Shown here piece after piece: positions 13,628 to 21,530 of a DNA stretch of 40,599 nt. The notes under the pieces were generated by a model. That model was not told where the DNA came from, searched no databases, and worked only from the letters and a program-made list of their open reading frames with translations. This DNA is from a virus. Numbering within the stretch: position 1 is the first letter of the stretch; each line of letters starts with the position of its first letter. The DNA is taken from positions 1-40,599 of IMG/VR virus record IMGVR_UViG_3300031227_000138; one strand, written 5' to 3'. The translations under genes were made by a program, and so were the position numbers.

Positions 13628-13885
13628 TTACACCTCCTCTATTAGTTTAATTTTTGGTTTTATATCTTCAATGCTTGCTTTTGGTTTCATGTCTGCCACT
13701 GTTTTCATTCCTGGTATTATATCTTCTATGGTCATTCTTACTTCACTTTTATCAACTGTCCAACCAAAGAGATCATTGTCGCCATATCTTAACAATTCAC
13801 TATACAAATGGTAGGTTGCGTGTCTTAAACCTTGCCTAATCCCTATTTTTGGCATTATATTTTCTATTGTTGTTTTAGGTTTCAT
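13628..13885 (-). CDS. small protein with repeated KPKxxIExIxPKI motifs (85 aa)
   Basis: MKPKTTIENIMPKIGIRQGL at the N-terminus is echoed by MKPKASIEDIKPKIKLIEEV at the C-terminus and by RMTIEDIIPGMKTV between them, so a short motif occurs three times around a central helix (HATYHLYSELLRYG). ATG at 13885 has AAAGGTGTT and overlaps the stop of the tail-spike gene. It may be a linker or assembly protein for spike and adaptor. Confidence 0.65.
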   Translation of the reverse strand: MKPKTTIENIMPKIGIRQGLRHATYHLYSELLRYGDNDLFGWTVDKSEVRMTIEDIIPGMKTVADMKPKASIEDIKPKIKLIEEV

Positions 13886-15459
13886 AACACCTTTGCCTTC
13901 CAACTAAAATCTAAATTTGAAGCCCCTGGAACATTCTCACAATTAACAGTAAAATAGGTATCTGTAATCGTATCAACCCATATAGCGCCTGGTGTATTTG
14001 TTGGATTTTCTCCCAAAGTTATTGAAATATCAGCAAGCACTGGTGTGTAACCTAGACCATGAGTTATAATGTCAGATGTTACTGCGGCTGTTATTGATCC
14101 TGTCCCTTTATTTTCAGTTACAAAACCGTCATTATCTCTCACTTTATCAGTAGCGGCAAAATTGCCGTATACTGCCGCTGTAACTCCACTAATTTCATTA
14201 TTAGAAATCATGTTCTTACCAGTACTAACAATATATAATCCATATAATTGTGCAGCTGGAGAGGCTTCGGCGGCGCTTACAATAAGATGGTTGCCTACTA
14301 TCGTATGGATAACACCATTTAAAACAATTCCTGCGGCATAAGTTGGTGAGTCGGCAGTTCCATTATTTATACAATGATTACCCAAAACTGAAGAGCGATA
14401 AGCTACCATATAGATTCCAGCATCCCCATTTTGATAGCATTTATTCCCATGTATTGACACACCAAAAGTCCCAGCGTTAATTCCATATCTTGTGTTTTCA
14501 TGACAACTATTATTGTCTATTGTTGTTCCTCGACAATCATTATGAGAACTAATACCATCTAAGCCGTTGTTGTAGCAAGTATTGTGATGAACTTTGGTAT
14601 GACGGGCATTACGGAAATTAATTCCACTCTTTGTGCAGTCATAAGCTGTATTATTAGAGATAACACAATCTTCCGCTGCATCTTCCATAACAAAACCCTG
14701 CTGACAGCTATTAGCAAAACACTTATCAATAACTGCTCCAGTAAGACCATGTGAAAAGAAAACTCCACCAGAATTATACTCATCAAGATATCCATTAACG
14801 CTAATACCACAATTATGAAAATTACAGCCAGTAATAGTTAAACTGCTGTAAGGAAAATCAGGCTTAGCATAAGTATAAGAACAAATACCAGCCCATTTTG
14901 CATTGTTTACTCTTACATTTTCTATGCGGCAGTTTTTAACCAATTCTGTCATTATTCCCGAAAATTGATAATTTCCATCTACATCTTGATTTGCTCCATT
15001 AACATCTATTAGAAGGTCTCTAATTATTATATTTTCGAAAGTAGCAGAAGCGGCAGTAAAGGTATCATCCATAATGGAAATTACTCCTATTGCTTTTTCA
15101 TTTCCTACACGAGTATCTCGCCACGGCCCTGTAGCATTGTCTTTTAGCTTTAGAACAGTAGCAAAGCCTTCTCCTTCAACTGTTATATTCGAAGTAACAC
15201 GCAGATAGTTATTAAGGCTGTAATTTCCTGCCCTAATAAACAATAATCCACCACCAGCCGTTTCAAGAGCGTCTAAAGCCGCTTGAAGTTGAATGTCGTC
15301 ATCTACACCATCGCAGTTATAATCGCCATAACCAGCAGCGGCAACAACAACAAAAGGAACACGATTGTGCCTTAATTCGTTAATATGTGCAGGATATAGA
15401 TGATCGTCATCAGTCAGCGTTGTGCTTCCCGATACATCACCCACTGTTCCAAATGGCAT
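13882..15459 (-). CDS. right-handed beta-helix tail spike (525 aa)
   Basis: The N-terminus (MPFGTVGDVSGSTTLTDDDH, LYPAHINELRHN) looks like a particle-binding adaptor. AAGYGDYNCDGVDDDIQLQA opens a pectate-lyase/NosD-type parallel beta-helix, with many HxNxCxxN rungs over about residues 60-430 (SNNTAYDCTKSGINFRNARH; VHHNTCYNNGLDGISSHNDC; IDNNSCHENTRYGINAGTFG). A separate C-terminal domain of about 80 residues probably recognises the receptor. Phage proteins of this shape bind or depolymerise host surface glycan. No catalytic residues can be assigned by eye. Confidence 0.85.
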   Translation of the reverse strand: MPFGTVGDVSGSTTLTDDDHLYPAHINELRHNRVPFVVVAAAGYGDYNCDGVDDDIQLQAALDALETAGGGLLFIRAGNYSLNNYLRVTSNITVEGEGFATVLKLKDNATGPWRDTRVGNEKAIGVISIMDDTFTAASATFENIIIRDLLIDVNGANQDVDGNYQFSGIMTELVKNCRIENVRVNNAKWAGICSYTYAKPDFPYSSLTITGCNFHNCGISVNGYLDEYNSGGVFFSHGLTGAVIDKCFANSCQQGFVMEDAAEDCVISNNTAYDCTKSGINFRNARHTKVHHNTCYNNGLDGISSHNDCRGTTIDNNSCHENTRYGINAGTFGVSIHGNKCYQNGDAGIYMVAYRSSVLGNHCINNGTADSPTYAAGIVLNGVIHTIVGNHLIVSAAEASPAAQLYGLYIVSTGKNMISNNEISGVTAAVYGNFAATDKVRDNDGFVTENKGTGSITAAVTSDIITHGLGYTPVLADISITLGENPTNTPGAIWVDTITDTYFTVNCENVPGASNLDFSWKAKVL

Positions 15460-15490
15460 ATTTTCTCCTAAACGACTACACTTGTAATTT

Positions 15491-16087
15491 CTAAGTCTTT
15501 ACCAAAGTCATTGAGTTTACATCAAACCAAGCATCAGAAATAGCTCCTCCAATATAATTCCTAAGAGTAATTACTCCCCATACAGCATCAGCATTAGAAG
15601 TAAAAGTTACTGTAAGCAAAGTCCAATCATTAGTTCCTGTTAATCTATTGGTGGATCTCCCTGTTCCTGAAACAGCAGCAAAATCATATTCGTAAATCCC
15701 TGCGTAAACAGAATCTGCTGCTACACTATCAGTCTTTGCGTAAACATTTAAGGTATATTCTGTTGATGGTTTCAAACGAAATCCATAGGAAAGTAAATCT
15801 GCTACACCCGGAACCCACGGAGCCGAAATTACAAATCCCCTTGCATCAGTATCAAGATGAGATAATTTAATAGTAAAATTTCCTGTTCTTGTAATGGCAC
15901 TATCAAATTCAGCACTAGCTCCTTCGGTGGGTTCAACAAGCATCCATCCATATTTTGCATCTTCTATCCACTGTGCGTTAGTATCTTGTGCAATATCTCC
16001 AGTAGCTCCATCAATAGATCGAGTTCCTTTAATATAAACTCCCTTATCAGGTATTCTTGGATAATCAATCGCATTTCTTGTTGCCAT
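15491..16087 (-). CDS. carbohydrate-binding-like jelly-roll structural protein (198 aa)
   Basis: Start at 16087 has a perfect AAAGGAGGTGA site; an in-frame ATG two codons earlier is less likely. The core reads as a CBM4/9-type beta-sandwich: GNFTIKLSHLDTDARGFVIS, LKPSTEYTLNVYAKTDSVAA, TGTNDWTLLTVTFTSNADAV, and SDAWFDVNSMTLVKT at the end. Such domains bind sugars and occur in phage fibres. It lies between a repeat fibre protein and the tail spike. Confidence 0.7.
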   Translation of the reverse strand: MATRNAIDYPRIPDKGVYIKGTRSIDGATGDIAQDTNAQWIEDAKYGWMLVEPTEGASAEFDSAITRTGNFTIKLSHLDTDARGFVISAPWVPGVADLLSYGFRLKPSTEYTLNVYAKTDSVAADSVYAGIYEYDFAAVSGTGRSTNRLTGTNDWTLLTVTFTSNADAVWGVITLRNYIGGAISDAWFDVNSMTLVKT

Positions 16088-16120
16088 ATTCACCTCCTTT
16101 TCTCACCATATTACTCATTT

Positions 16121-16136
16121 AGCAACCAAGGTTGCT
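16121..16136. repeat. short perfect inverted repeat
   Basis: AGCAACCAAGGTTGCT, a palindrome able to form a 6-bp hairpin with a 4-nt loop, in the gap after the repeat fibre gene. No T tract follows on the minus strand. Function unclear: RNA-stability hairpin or protein site. Confidence 0.5.
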
Positions 16137-16160
16137 TTCTAATTAAGCGTCAAGCACCTC

Positions 16161-17147
16161 TTACCTATAAATGAACGTTACGTTGGTAAAGCCTGCTATG
16201 TCTGCTGTTATACCAACAGTAAACTTGGCGTCAACGAGAATTGTTTTAGGAAAGCCCGATTCGTCTGTTGCTCCTCCTTGAAGAAAAATCTGAACATTCC
16301 CGTCACCATCTGAGGCGTGGTCTGAAACTTCAACAATTCCACCAGTTACCCATTTGCCTAAAATAATTGCGTGTAAGAAGCCAGCCGAAGCCTTAATAAC
16401 ATTGTCTGCTCCTACTCCTGCCACATAGCTGTAAGAAAACTGTTCCTCAGTTTTTAAAACATCATTAGTTTGATCTTCGCCTGAAATTAGAACAGATATC
16501 TCGTTAATTGTCCCTGCATCGTGGATTTTTGCTATGTTAGAAATAGAACCTAAGCCTGGTACAGTGCCGACTGAGGCTATAGTACCTGCCGTTACATTGA
16601 TTGATCCTTGTGGTAAATTTGGAAGTGTACCTATTGTATGTACCAATTTTACATCTGCTACCGTTCCAACTGTTCCTGCTATTACAGCGATAGAACCAGT
16701 TGATAATTTGTTGATAGTACCAACGGCATGAACCAATTTCACATCTGCAACTGTGCCAATCGTGCCAGCTATTACCGCTATTGATCCACTTGATAATTTG
16801 GCGACTGTTCCTACAGTATGTACTAATTTAGTGTCTGCAACTGTACCAATAGTTCCTGCTACGATTGCAATACTTCCACTTTCCATCTTGCTAAGCGTTC
16901 CCAAAGTATTTAGTGTACCAACAGTAACTGTCCCAATCTGAACAACCACTGATTCAGTACCTATAAGGTCAACCTGAACGGCAGTACCGCCAGATGAAGT
17001 GCCAATAGGCAGTCTTTCAAATGTCGTACCGCCCATTTCTACACCACCAATAATCATTCCATTAACTGTAGAAGTTGGTAGTGCTTCTCCTTGTTCGCCA
17101 AAGCTCGCTACAAAATAGTCGTCTTTAGCTTTTTTTGTTTGACTCAT
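16161..17147 (-). CDS. GT[I/V]-repeat fibre protein, shorter paralogue (328 aa)
   Basis: After a unique N-terminal 50 residues comes a domain VQVDLIGTESVVVQIGTVTV. Then tandem units of about 28 residues with the theme GSIAVIAGTIGTVADVKLVH (about 75-190) suggest a beta-solenoid or triple-stranded fibre shaft. The C-terminal 90 residues (SAGFLHAIILG, VEVSDHASDGDGNVQIFLQG, VTFIYR end) match the C-terminus of the 937-aa protein at 24959-27772. Probably a capsid or tail surface fibre. It overlaps the glycosyltransferase gene by 23 nt. Confidence 0.75.
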   Translation of the reverse strand: MSQTKKAKDDYFVASFGEQGEALPTSTVNGMIIGGVEMGGTTFERLPIGTSSGGTAVQVDLIGTESVVVQIGTVTVGTLNTLGTLSKMESGSIAIVAGTIGTVADTKLVHTVGTVAKLSSGSIAVIAGTIGTVADVKLVHAVGTINKLSTGSIAVIAGTVGTVADVKLVHTIGTLPNLPQGSINVTAGTIASVGTVPGLGSISNIAKIHDAGTINEISVLISGEDQTNDVLKTEEQFSYSYVAGVGADNVIKASAGFLHAIILGKWVTGGIVEVSDHASDGDGNVQIFLQGGATDESGFPKTILVDAKFTVGITADIAGFTNVTFIYR

Positions 17148-18339
17148 TTATTCCCACCCCCTTATAAATATCTTTCTGTATACCTTTTAAGAAAGGTATC
17201 CATTTTTCACTAACGATTTTATTCATATCGTAATTTTTTAATATATGTTTTCTTGCTCTCTTGCCCATCTTTCCTATATCCATTTTATAAATCTTCTCCA
17301 TATTGTTATAAAGATCGTCTGGGTCTGGATGAGCAACATAGCCCCCTAATCCTGTCCATCTTTTAAAAGCAACCTTTGTTTTTAATCCTGTTTTTTCTTC
17401 TATTATGTGTTCCGGCATGGCCGTCCAGTCGGTAACAATGACTGGTTTTTCACAACTTTGAGCCTCAATTATCGGTATGCCAAATCCTTCATTTTGTGAA
17501 GGACAAAGTAATACGTCAAATGTATTAATTAATTCTGCTATCTTGTCAGAACCCAGTGTGACAATTACATCATAAGGCTTCATGTGATAAATCTTTTCAT
17601 TAATTCCTAAATGTCTTGAATATTGTGCGATGTTAAATCCTCCGCCCTGCTCAAGTAATGTGTGCATAAACAAGCCTGATTTTGGATGTTTCTTGTGAAA
17701 CTTCGCAAAAGCGTCCATTACTCTTTGAAAGCTCTTTCTCGGCGGATTATCTTTATTAGCTGATACCATTCCAAACAAGAAAATGTCTGGCGGTATACCA
17801 TACTTCTTCCTCATGGCAAGTTTGTTCATTGGTCTGAATAACTCCGTATCAACTCCGTGCGGTATCATCTCGCTTGCAAAGCCTGCATTTTCCAGCATTT
17901 TCTGTCCAAACTTTGAGAAAGTAATAATCCTGTATGCTAGTTTCATTCTTTCTACTACTGCCGGTGGTGCTGGATCATGGTCTACTGGCACATAAAATAT
18001 AGGTCTTTTTATTTTCTTTAAAATATTGATATTCAAAACCCAAGAGTCTTGAAAAAAGACGGTTGCGTCAGCCCCCCAGTGATTGCCGTTGTGCATGGCG
18101 GCATCAACCCCCCACTGGTCAGCCAGCTTAGGATATATTTTCAAACCATTGACTGTTAAGATTCCCCCCTCAAGGCCGTAAAAGGCCGTGTGAGCCATTT
18201 TCCACTTATCGTCTATCAGTCTATACAGAATATCCCTGCTCTGAGTAGAATATCCTGAATGACAGAATACGCCATTACTGCTCCACATGATTTTTAACCT
18301 TCTATCTTTTTCCTCAACTTGAGGATTTTGTTTTGCCAT
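17125..18339 (-). CDS. GT-B family glycosyltransferase, group 1 (404 aa)
   Basis: Two Rossmann-like halves: LKIMWSSNGVFCHSGYSTQS at the N-terminus, MIPHGVDTELFRPMNKLAMR at mid-protein, and the donor-binding E-x7-E motif EGFGIPIIEAQSCEKPVIVT near residue 290. Such enzymes transfer a sugar from a nucleotide donor in the cytoplasm. It lies inside the head/tail operon between the other glycosyltransferase and a repeat fibre gene, so virion glycosylation is the likely job. Acceptor and sugar cannot be read from sequence. Confidence 0.88.
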   Translation of the reverse strand: MAKQNPQVEEKDRRLKIMWSSNGVFCHSGYSTQSRDILYRLIDDKWKMAHTAFYGLEGGILTVNGLKIYPKLADQWGVDAAMHNGNHWGADATVFFQDSWVLNINILKKIKRPIFYVPVDHDPAPPAVVERMKLAYRIITFSKFGQKMLENAGFASEMIPHGVDTELFRPMNKLAMRKKYGIPPDIFLFGMVSANKDNPPRKSFQRVMDAFAKFHKKHPKSGLFMHTLLEQGGGFNIAQYSRHLGINEKIYHMKPYDVIVTLGSDKIAELINTFDVLLCPSQNEGFGIPIIEAQSCEKPVIVTDWTAMPEHIIEEKTGLKTKVAFKRWTGLGGYVAHPDPDDLYNNMEKIYKMDIGKMGKRARKHILKNYDMNKIVSEKWIPFLKGIQKDIYKGVGINESNKKS

Positions 18340-19066
18340 TTTCCTCCTTTGTTAAATATTCTAATCTTTTAATAACTGACGGCTTAAAATGAAGATGAAA
18401 ATTCATCTTGTTTGGCGTGTTTCCGCCCGCCCAATGGATTATCTTTATAGTCTTATCTTCATCTGGATATTTCTCGCCCTTTGGCAAGACGATATCATCC
18501 CCCCTCATTTCGCATTTTACCCAGTAGCCGTTGCTTGCTAGGCCGTGAAATTTGTTTAAGTCGTCAAAACACCTTGTTTTGTAATTTCCGTACTGGTAAA
18601 GGATATTTAATAAGTCTTGTTCCCTAAACCTATACTTCCTAAAGTGTTTTGTCTGGCACAACTGCCACCAGTGATTTATAAACCTCTCACTTCTCATGGC
18701 GACAAATCCGCAATTCATGTATTCTGGCGGACTAATGTCCCAGATACCGACTTGTAAAGTCTTAGGGCTTGAGTTCCTGACACAGCCAACGTCAAAGTCA
18801 TCATTAATTATATGGTCAAGAGAACCGCAAATTACTGAATCAGCGTCAATCTTAATCACCAATTCGTATTCTTTAATTAAGTCTTTGGCAATTAAAGGAG
18901 TCATCAGATAAAACTTATCTGATATTAAAATCGTGTCTAATCGTTCAGGCCCAATCACGACTAATGGTGCGTCTGGATAAAACTTTTTTAATGAGTTCTC
19001 CATCATTTTCGCATAGTGGAGGTTTGCTTCATCCGCAACTGTAAAAAAGACCAATGGTTTTTTCAT
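18314..19066 (-). CDS. glycosyltransferase with DxD motif (250 aa)
   Basis: MKKPLVFFTVADEANLHYAK, and IKIDADSVICGSLDHIINDD with the DAD metal site at residues 74-76, indicate a GT-A fold transferase (GT8-like). GFVAMRSERFINHWWQL and IIHWAGGNTPNKM are typical later motifs of that group. Start at 19066 follows GGAAGGAAATT. It overlaps FkbM by 4 nt and the GT-B gene by 26 nt, so the three are coupled. Confidence 0.82.
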   Translation of the reverse strand: MKKPLVFFTVADEANLHYAKMMENSLKKFYPDAPLVVIGPERLDTILISDKFYLMTPLIAKDLIKEYELVIKIDADSVICGSLDHIINDDFDVGCVRNSSPKTLQVGIWDISPPEYMNCGFVAMRSERFINHWWQLCQTKHFRKYRFREQDLLNILYQYGNYKTRCFDDLNKFHGLASNGYWVKCEMRGDDIVLPKGEKYPDEDKTIKIIHWAGGNTPNKMNFHLHFKPSVIKRLEYLTKEENGKTKSSS

Positions 19067-19788
19067 AATTTCCTTCCTACGAACATTAACGCATTTTCCC
19101 CCCATGTTGAATTCTTGTCTGCGTCATAGTCAATTTCATTGACTTCCTTTCCGTTTATAATAAACTTTGTTTCAAAACCGTAGCTGTCAAGAGCTTGTTT
19201 TATCTGGTTATGATTCCTGCCAGCAAAGTAGTGCAGTTCACCAAAGATAATTTTTATCTTATCGGCTACCTTCCTAAACCCTTCACCAGCGATAACTTCA
19301 AACTCTGATCCTTCAATGTCCATTTTGCAAAAATCAACCTGCTCGATCTTATGATCTTTAAACAATTTGTCCATTGTGATACAGTCGACCATTTCTGCTC
19401 CTTCCATACTGCCGCCCATTAAGTTATAAGCGGTTGGCTGAAACTCGTCACCCTTCGGATCAATATGGAAAAGCGGTCTTTTCTTGTTGACATTTGAAAT
19501 GGCTGCATTAATCACTTTTACAGGCAGTTTATTATGTATCACTAATGCTTTTAATGCGTCAAAATGAACCATTGATGGTTCAACCGCATAAATCTGTTTC
19601 GCATAATAAGCGGCATACATTGAAAACATCCCAACATGAGCGCCTAAATCAAGAATAACCAAGTCCTTTTTATTCCTTAAATACTTGTCATAAACCATGT
19701 CTATATATATCTCTTTTAGAATATGAGGAATAAAGGCAAATTCCTTAAAATAGATTGCTTTTAATGTCAAAGAGCTATGTTTTTTCAT
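19063..19788 (-). CDS. FkbM-family SAM-dependent methyltransferase (241 aa)
   Basis: LDLGAHVGMFSMYAAYYAKQ (SAM motif I, about residues 46-65), IYAVEPS (motif II acidic strand), VDFCKMDIEGSEFEVIAGEG (FkbM hallmark DIEGSE) and IKIIFGELHY identify the family, which O-methylates sugars. ATG at 19788 is preferred; a TTG at 19836 preceded by AAAGGGA is possible and would put the overlapping inverted repeats inside the gene. It probably caps a sugar built by the two adjoining glycosyltransferases. Confidence 0.85.
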   Translation of the reverse strand: MKKHSSLTLKAIYFKEFAFIPHILKEIYIDMVYDKYLRNKKDLVILDLGAHVGMFSMYAAYYAKQIYAVEPSMVHFDALKALVIHNKLPVKVINAAISNVNKKRPLFHIDPKGDEFQPTAYNLMGGSMEGAEMVDCITMDKLFKDHKIEQVDFCKMDIEGSEFEVIAGEGFRKVADKIKIIFGELHYFAGRNHNQIKQALDSYGFETKFIINGKEVNEIDYDADKNSTWGENALMFVGRKL

Positions 19789-19793
19789 AAATT

Positions 19794-19838
19794 CCCAGTG
19801 TAGAGTTGGAGAAATCACACTGGGTAAAATCTCCAACT
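19794..19838 (-). promoter_or_regulatory. overlapping inverted repeats in FkbM leader (RNA switch candidate)
   Basis: AGTTGGAGA (19830-19838) pairs with TCTCCAACT (19804-19812), and CCCAGTGT (19817-19824) pairs with ACACTGGG (19794-19801). The two helices interlock. The 2-nt gap between the last arms makes full simultaneous pairing hard, so they are probably alternatives. The last arm ends 5 nt before the ATG at 19788 and covers the ribosome-site region. Confidence 0.6.
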
Positions 19839-19872
19839 CAACTTATCCCTTTAAATTAATAAAAAGGTCTAA

Positions 19873-20904
19873 CTATGCTGCAGGTACTCCTGCCGAACCA
19901 ATCGCGCCTATACCTGGATCGTGAATGCCTGCTTCTGCAGTACCAGACTGTTGTCCAGTAACCCAGCAGTTATCATCAGTTCCGAATGCGTCAAGGTTGT
20001 AACCGTGACAATTCTGAACCAAAGCCATTCCCTGATCATCAGTAATGTTTCCAGCGATAGCTGATGCTACAGAATTACCTTGATCAATATCAATAAAGCT
20101 GCAATTGTCAAACAAAGTATAATCGATCTTTCCTGTTCCTGCTGTAACAAAAATTCTTCCAGTATCACCAGAATCAACTAAGAATTTGGTGTTATGGAAC
20201 TCCCATCGCTGACCAGAAGGAGCACACGTAACTGGCTGTTGTGTTCCACTGCCTTCTGCAACTGTACCTCCAATCAAACAATTGTCAAATCTTGCTCCGT
20301 GTTGAGAAGCAGCTGCATTAACAACAGATACTGGTTTTGCATCGTCCCAGTCAGTACCAATAGTTTCAATTCCGCAGTCGTGAACATAAAGATTATGCGC
20401 TGAACCGCTAAGGTAAAGAATACCATTGGTCAATGTTCCACCTGCACCAGTTCCTGCGGTTGCTAACATTCTAAAACCTGCAATTTCGCAACCTTCTTGA
20501 GTAACATGGACAACCTCATTGTCCATTATAGTCGCTCCAGCATAACCTTGAATGGTATTGGTATAACCATGAAGTCCTCGGTTATAACCAACACTGACTA
20601 AATGAACTCTGCTTTTATTCATATCAACTGCTGCTGCAAGCTCCCATGCTGAACCACCAGCTTTTGGACAAACCATCACGTAATCGTTTTGGTCGTTCGT
20701 ACATTTGTTAATAGCTGGTTGAATGGTGTCAAACAAATTCTCTTTACCAACTGATTCCTTAAAAGGAATGTAGTCAGCGTCAGATGGGTCTTTTACCCAA
20801 TATACGTTTCCACTGGTAACAATCCCTGCGTTTCTGATTTCACTAATAGGATCAATCTTTCCGCCGAATGCGGAAAATGGATATGTATCTTTAAAACTTG
20901 TCAT
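19873..20904 (-). CDS. beta-helix-like capsid-associated protein (343 aa)
   Basis: MTSFKDTYPFSAFGGKIDPI start, conserved-looking FDTIQPAINKCTNDQNDYVM block, then beta-helix rungs (EVVHVTQEGCEIAGFRMLAT, LYVHDCGIETIGTDWDD, FDNCLIGGTVAEGSG). It ends in a flexible Gly/Ala tail. The GGGGGTGAG ribosome site is strong, so high expression is likely. Two genes after the major capsid protein: a head decoration or fibre protein is the best guess. Confidence 0.65.
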   Translation of the reverse strand: MTSFKDTYPFSAFGGKIDPISEIRNAGIVTSGNVYWVKDPSDADYIPFKESVGKENLFDTIQPAINKCTNDQNDYVMVCPKAGGSAWELAAAVDMNKSRVHLVSVGYNRGLHGYTNTIQGYAGATIMDNEVVHVTQEGCEIAGFRMLATAGTGAGGTLTNGILYLSGSAHNLYVHDCGIETIGTDWDDAKPVSVVNAAASQHGARFDNCLIGGTVAEGSGTQQPVTCAPSGQRWEFHNTKFLVDSGDTGRIFVTAGTGKIDYTLFDNCSFIDIDQGNSVASAIAGNITDDQGMALVQNCHGYNLDAFGTDDNCWVTGQQSGTAEAGIHDPGIGAIGSAGVPAA

Positions 20905-20979
20905 AAATTCTCACCCCCTCTTTGATTTATCTTTCAAATATCTTCGTATTATTAATTTTTGCTTTGGGTTTATGCCCGC

Positions 20980-21020
20980 CTTTCTACATAATGCCGAAAA
21001 GCTCAAGCGTGTGTCAAACA
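20980..21020 (-). promoter_or_regulatory. weak candidate promoter before the beta-helix gene
   Basis: TTGACA within GTGTTTGACACAC, then an 18-bp spacer and CATTAT (4/6 match). It lies at the end of the basic protein gene, 80 nt upstream of the 343-aa gene. The -10 is poor. Confidence 0.3.
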
Positions 21021-21409
21021 CTCTTTTTGCGTTTCTTTGATTTCTTCCCATGTTTTACATCTAAACCTTCACCCATAATTACTTTTCTTTTTAAGTCAGT
21101 CGATATCCCTGCCCTTCTCTTATACTCGTCAACAATATTTTTGCCTTGTAATTTAGCAAGCATTCTCTTGCCAAAGTATTTGTCTACCCCAGTTGACTTT
21201 CCTTGTGTTAAATGTTTTAGATAAAAAGCTGCGGCCTGTGATCTTTCTCCAAGTTTATTAACAAACACCTTCATCTTTCTTGCCCGAGTCATTTCGTACT
21301 TTTTAATCGTCTGGTCAATAATAAACTTATTACGTTTAGGAGAAAAGCCTACATCGGGCTTATCACGCCAAAACTTTTTATCTTTTTCGTCTATATCCCC
21401 TATTTTCAT
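21014..21409 (-). CDS. basic hypothetical protein (131 aa)
   Basis: MKIGDIDEKDKKFWRDKPDV, then strongly basic helices (TRARKMKVFVNKLGERSQAA) and a KHGKKSKKRKKSV tail. It may bind DNA or RNA inside the head or act in assembly. No Shine-Dalgarno precedes the ATG; instead the tRNA 3'-end-like sequence at 21409-21436 abuts it. Family not recognised. Confidence 0.65.
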   Translation of the reverse strand: MKIGDIDEKDKKFWRDKPDVGFSPKRNKFIIDQTIKKYEMTRARKMKVFVNKLGERSQAAAFYLKHLTQGKSTGVDKYFGKRMLAKLQGKNIVDEYKRRAGISTDLKRKVIMGEGLDVKHGKKSKKRKKSV

Positions 21410-21436
21410 GGTGGAAGATAAAGGAGTCGAACCTTA
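21409..21436 (-). other. tRNA 3'-end mimic (T-arm, acceptor strand, CCA)
   Basis: Minus strand: TAAGG TTCGACT CCTTT (T-arm with canonical TTCRANT loop; outer pair mismatched), then ATCTTCC, A, CCA. The final A is the first base of the ATG at 21409. No matching 5' acceptor strand or D-arm is present nearby, so it is not a complete tRNA gene. The 95 nt upstream hold another 7-bp hairpin (21493-21499 with 21470-21476). Confidence 0.5.
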
Positions 21437-21530
21437 CTCTCCCAGTTGATGGCAGTTTTGAAGGTATCCTACTAGCTTATTGATTCACTAATAGTTGCCT
21501 CTCATTGATGCGACCACCATCAGAAACACC

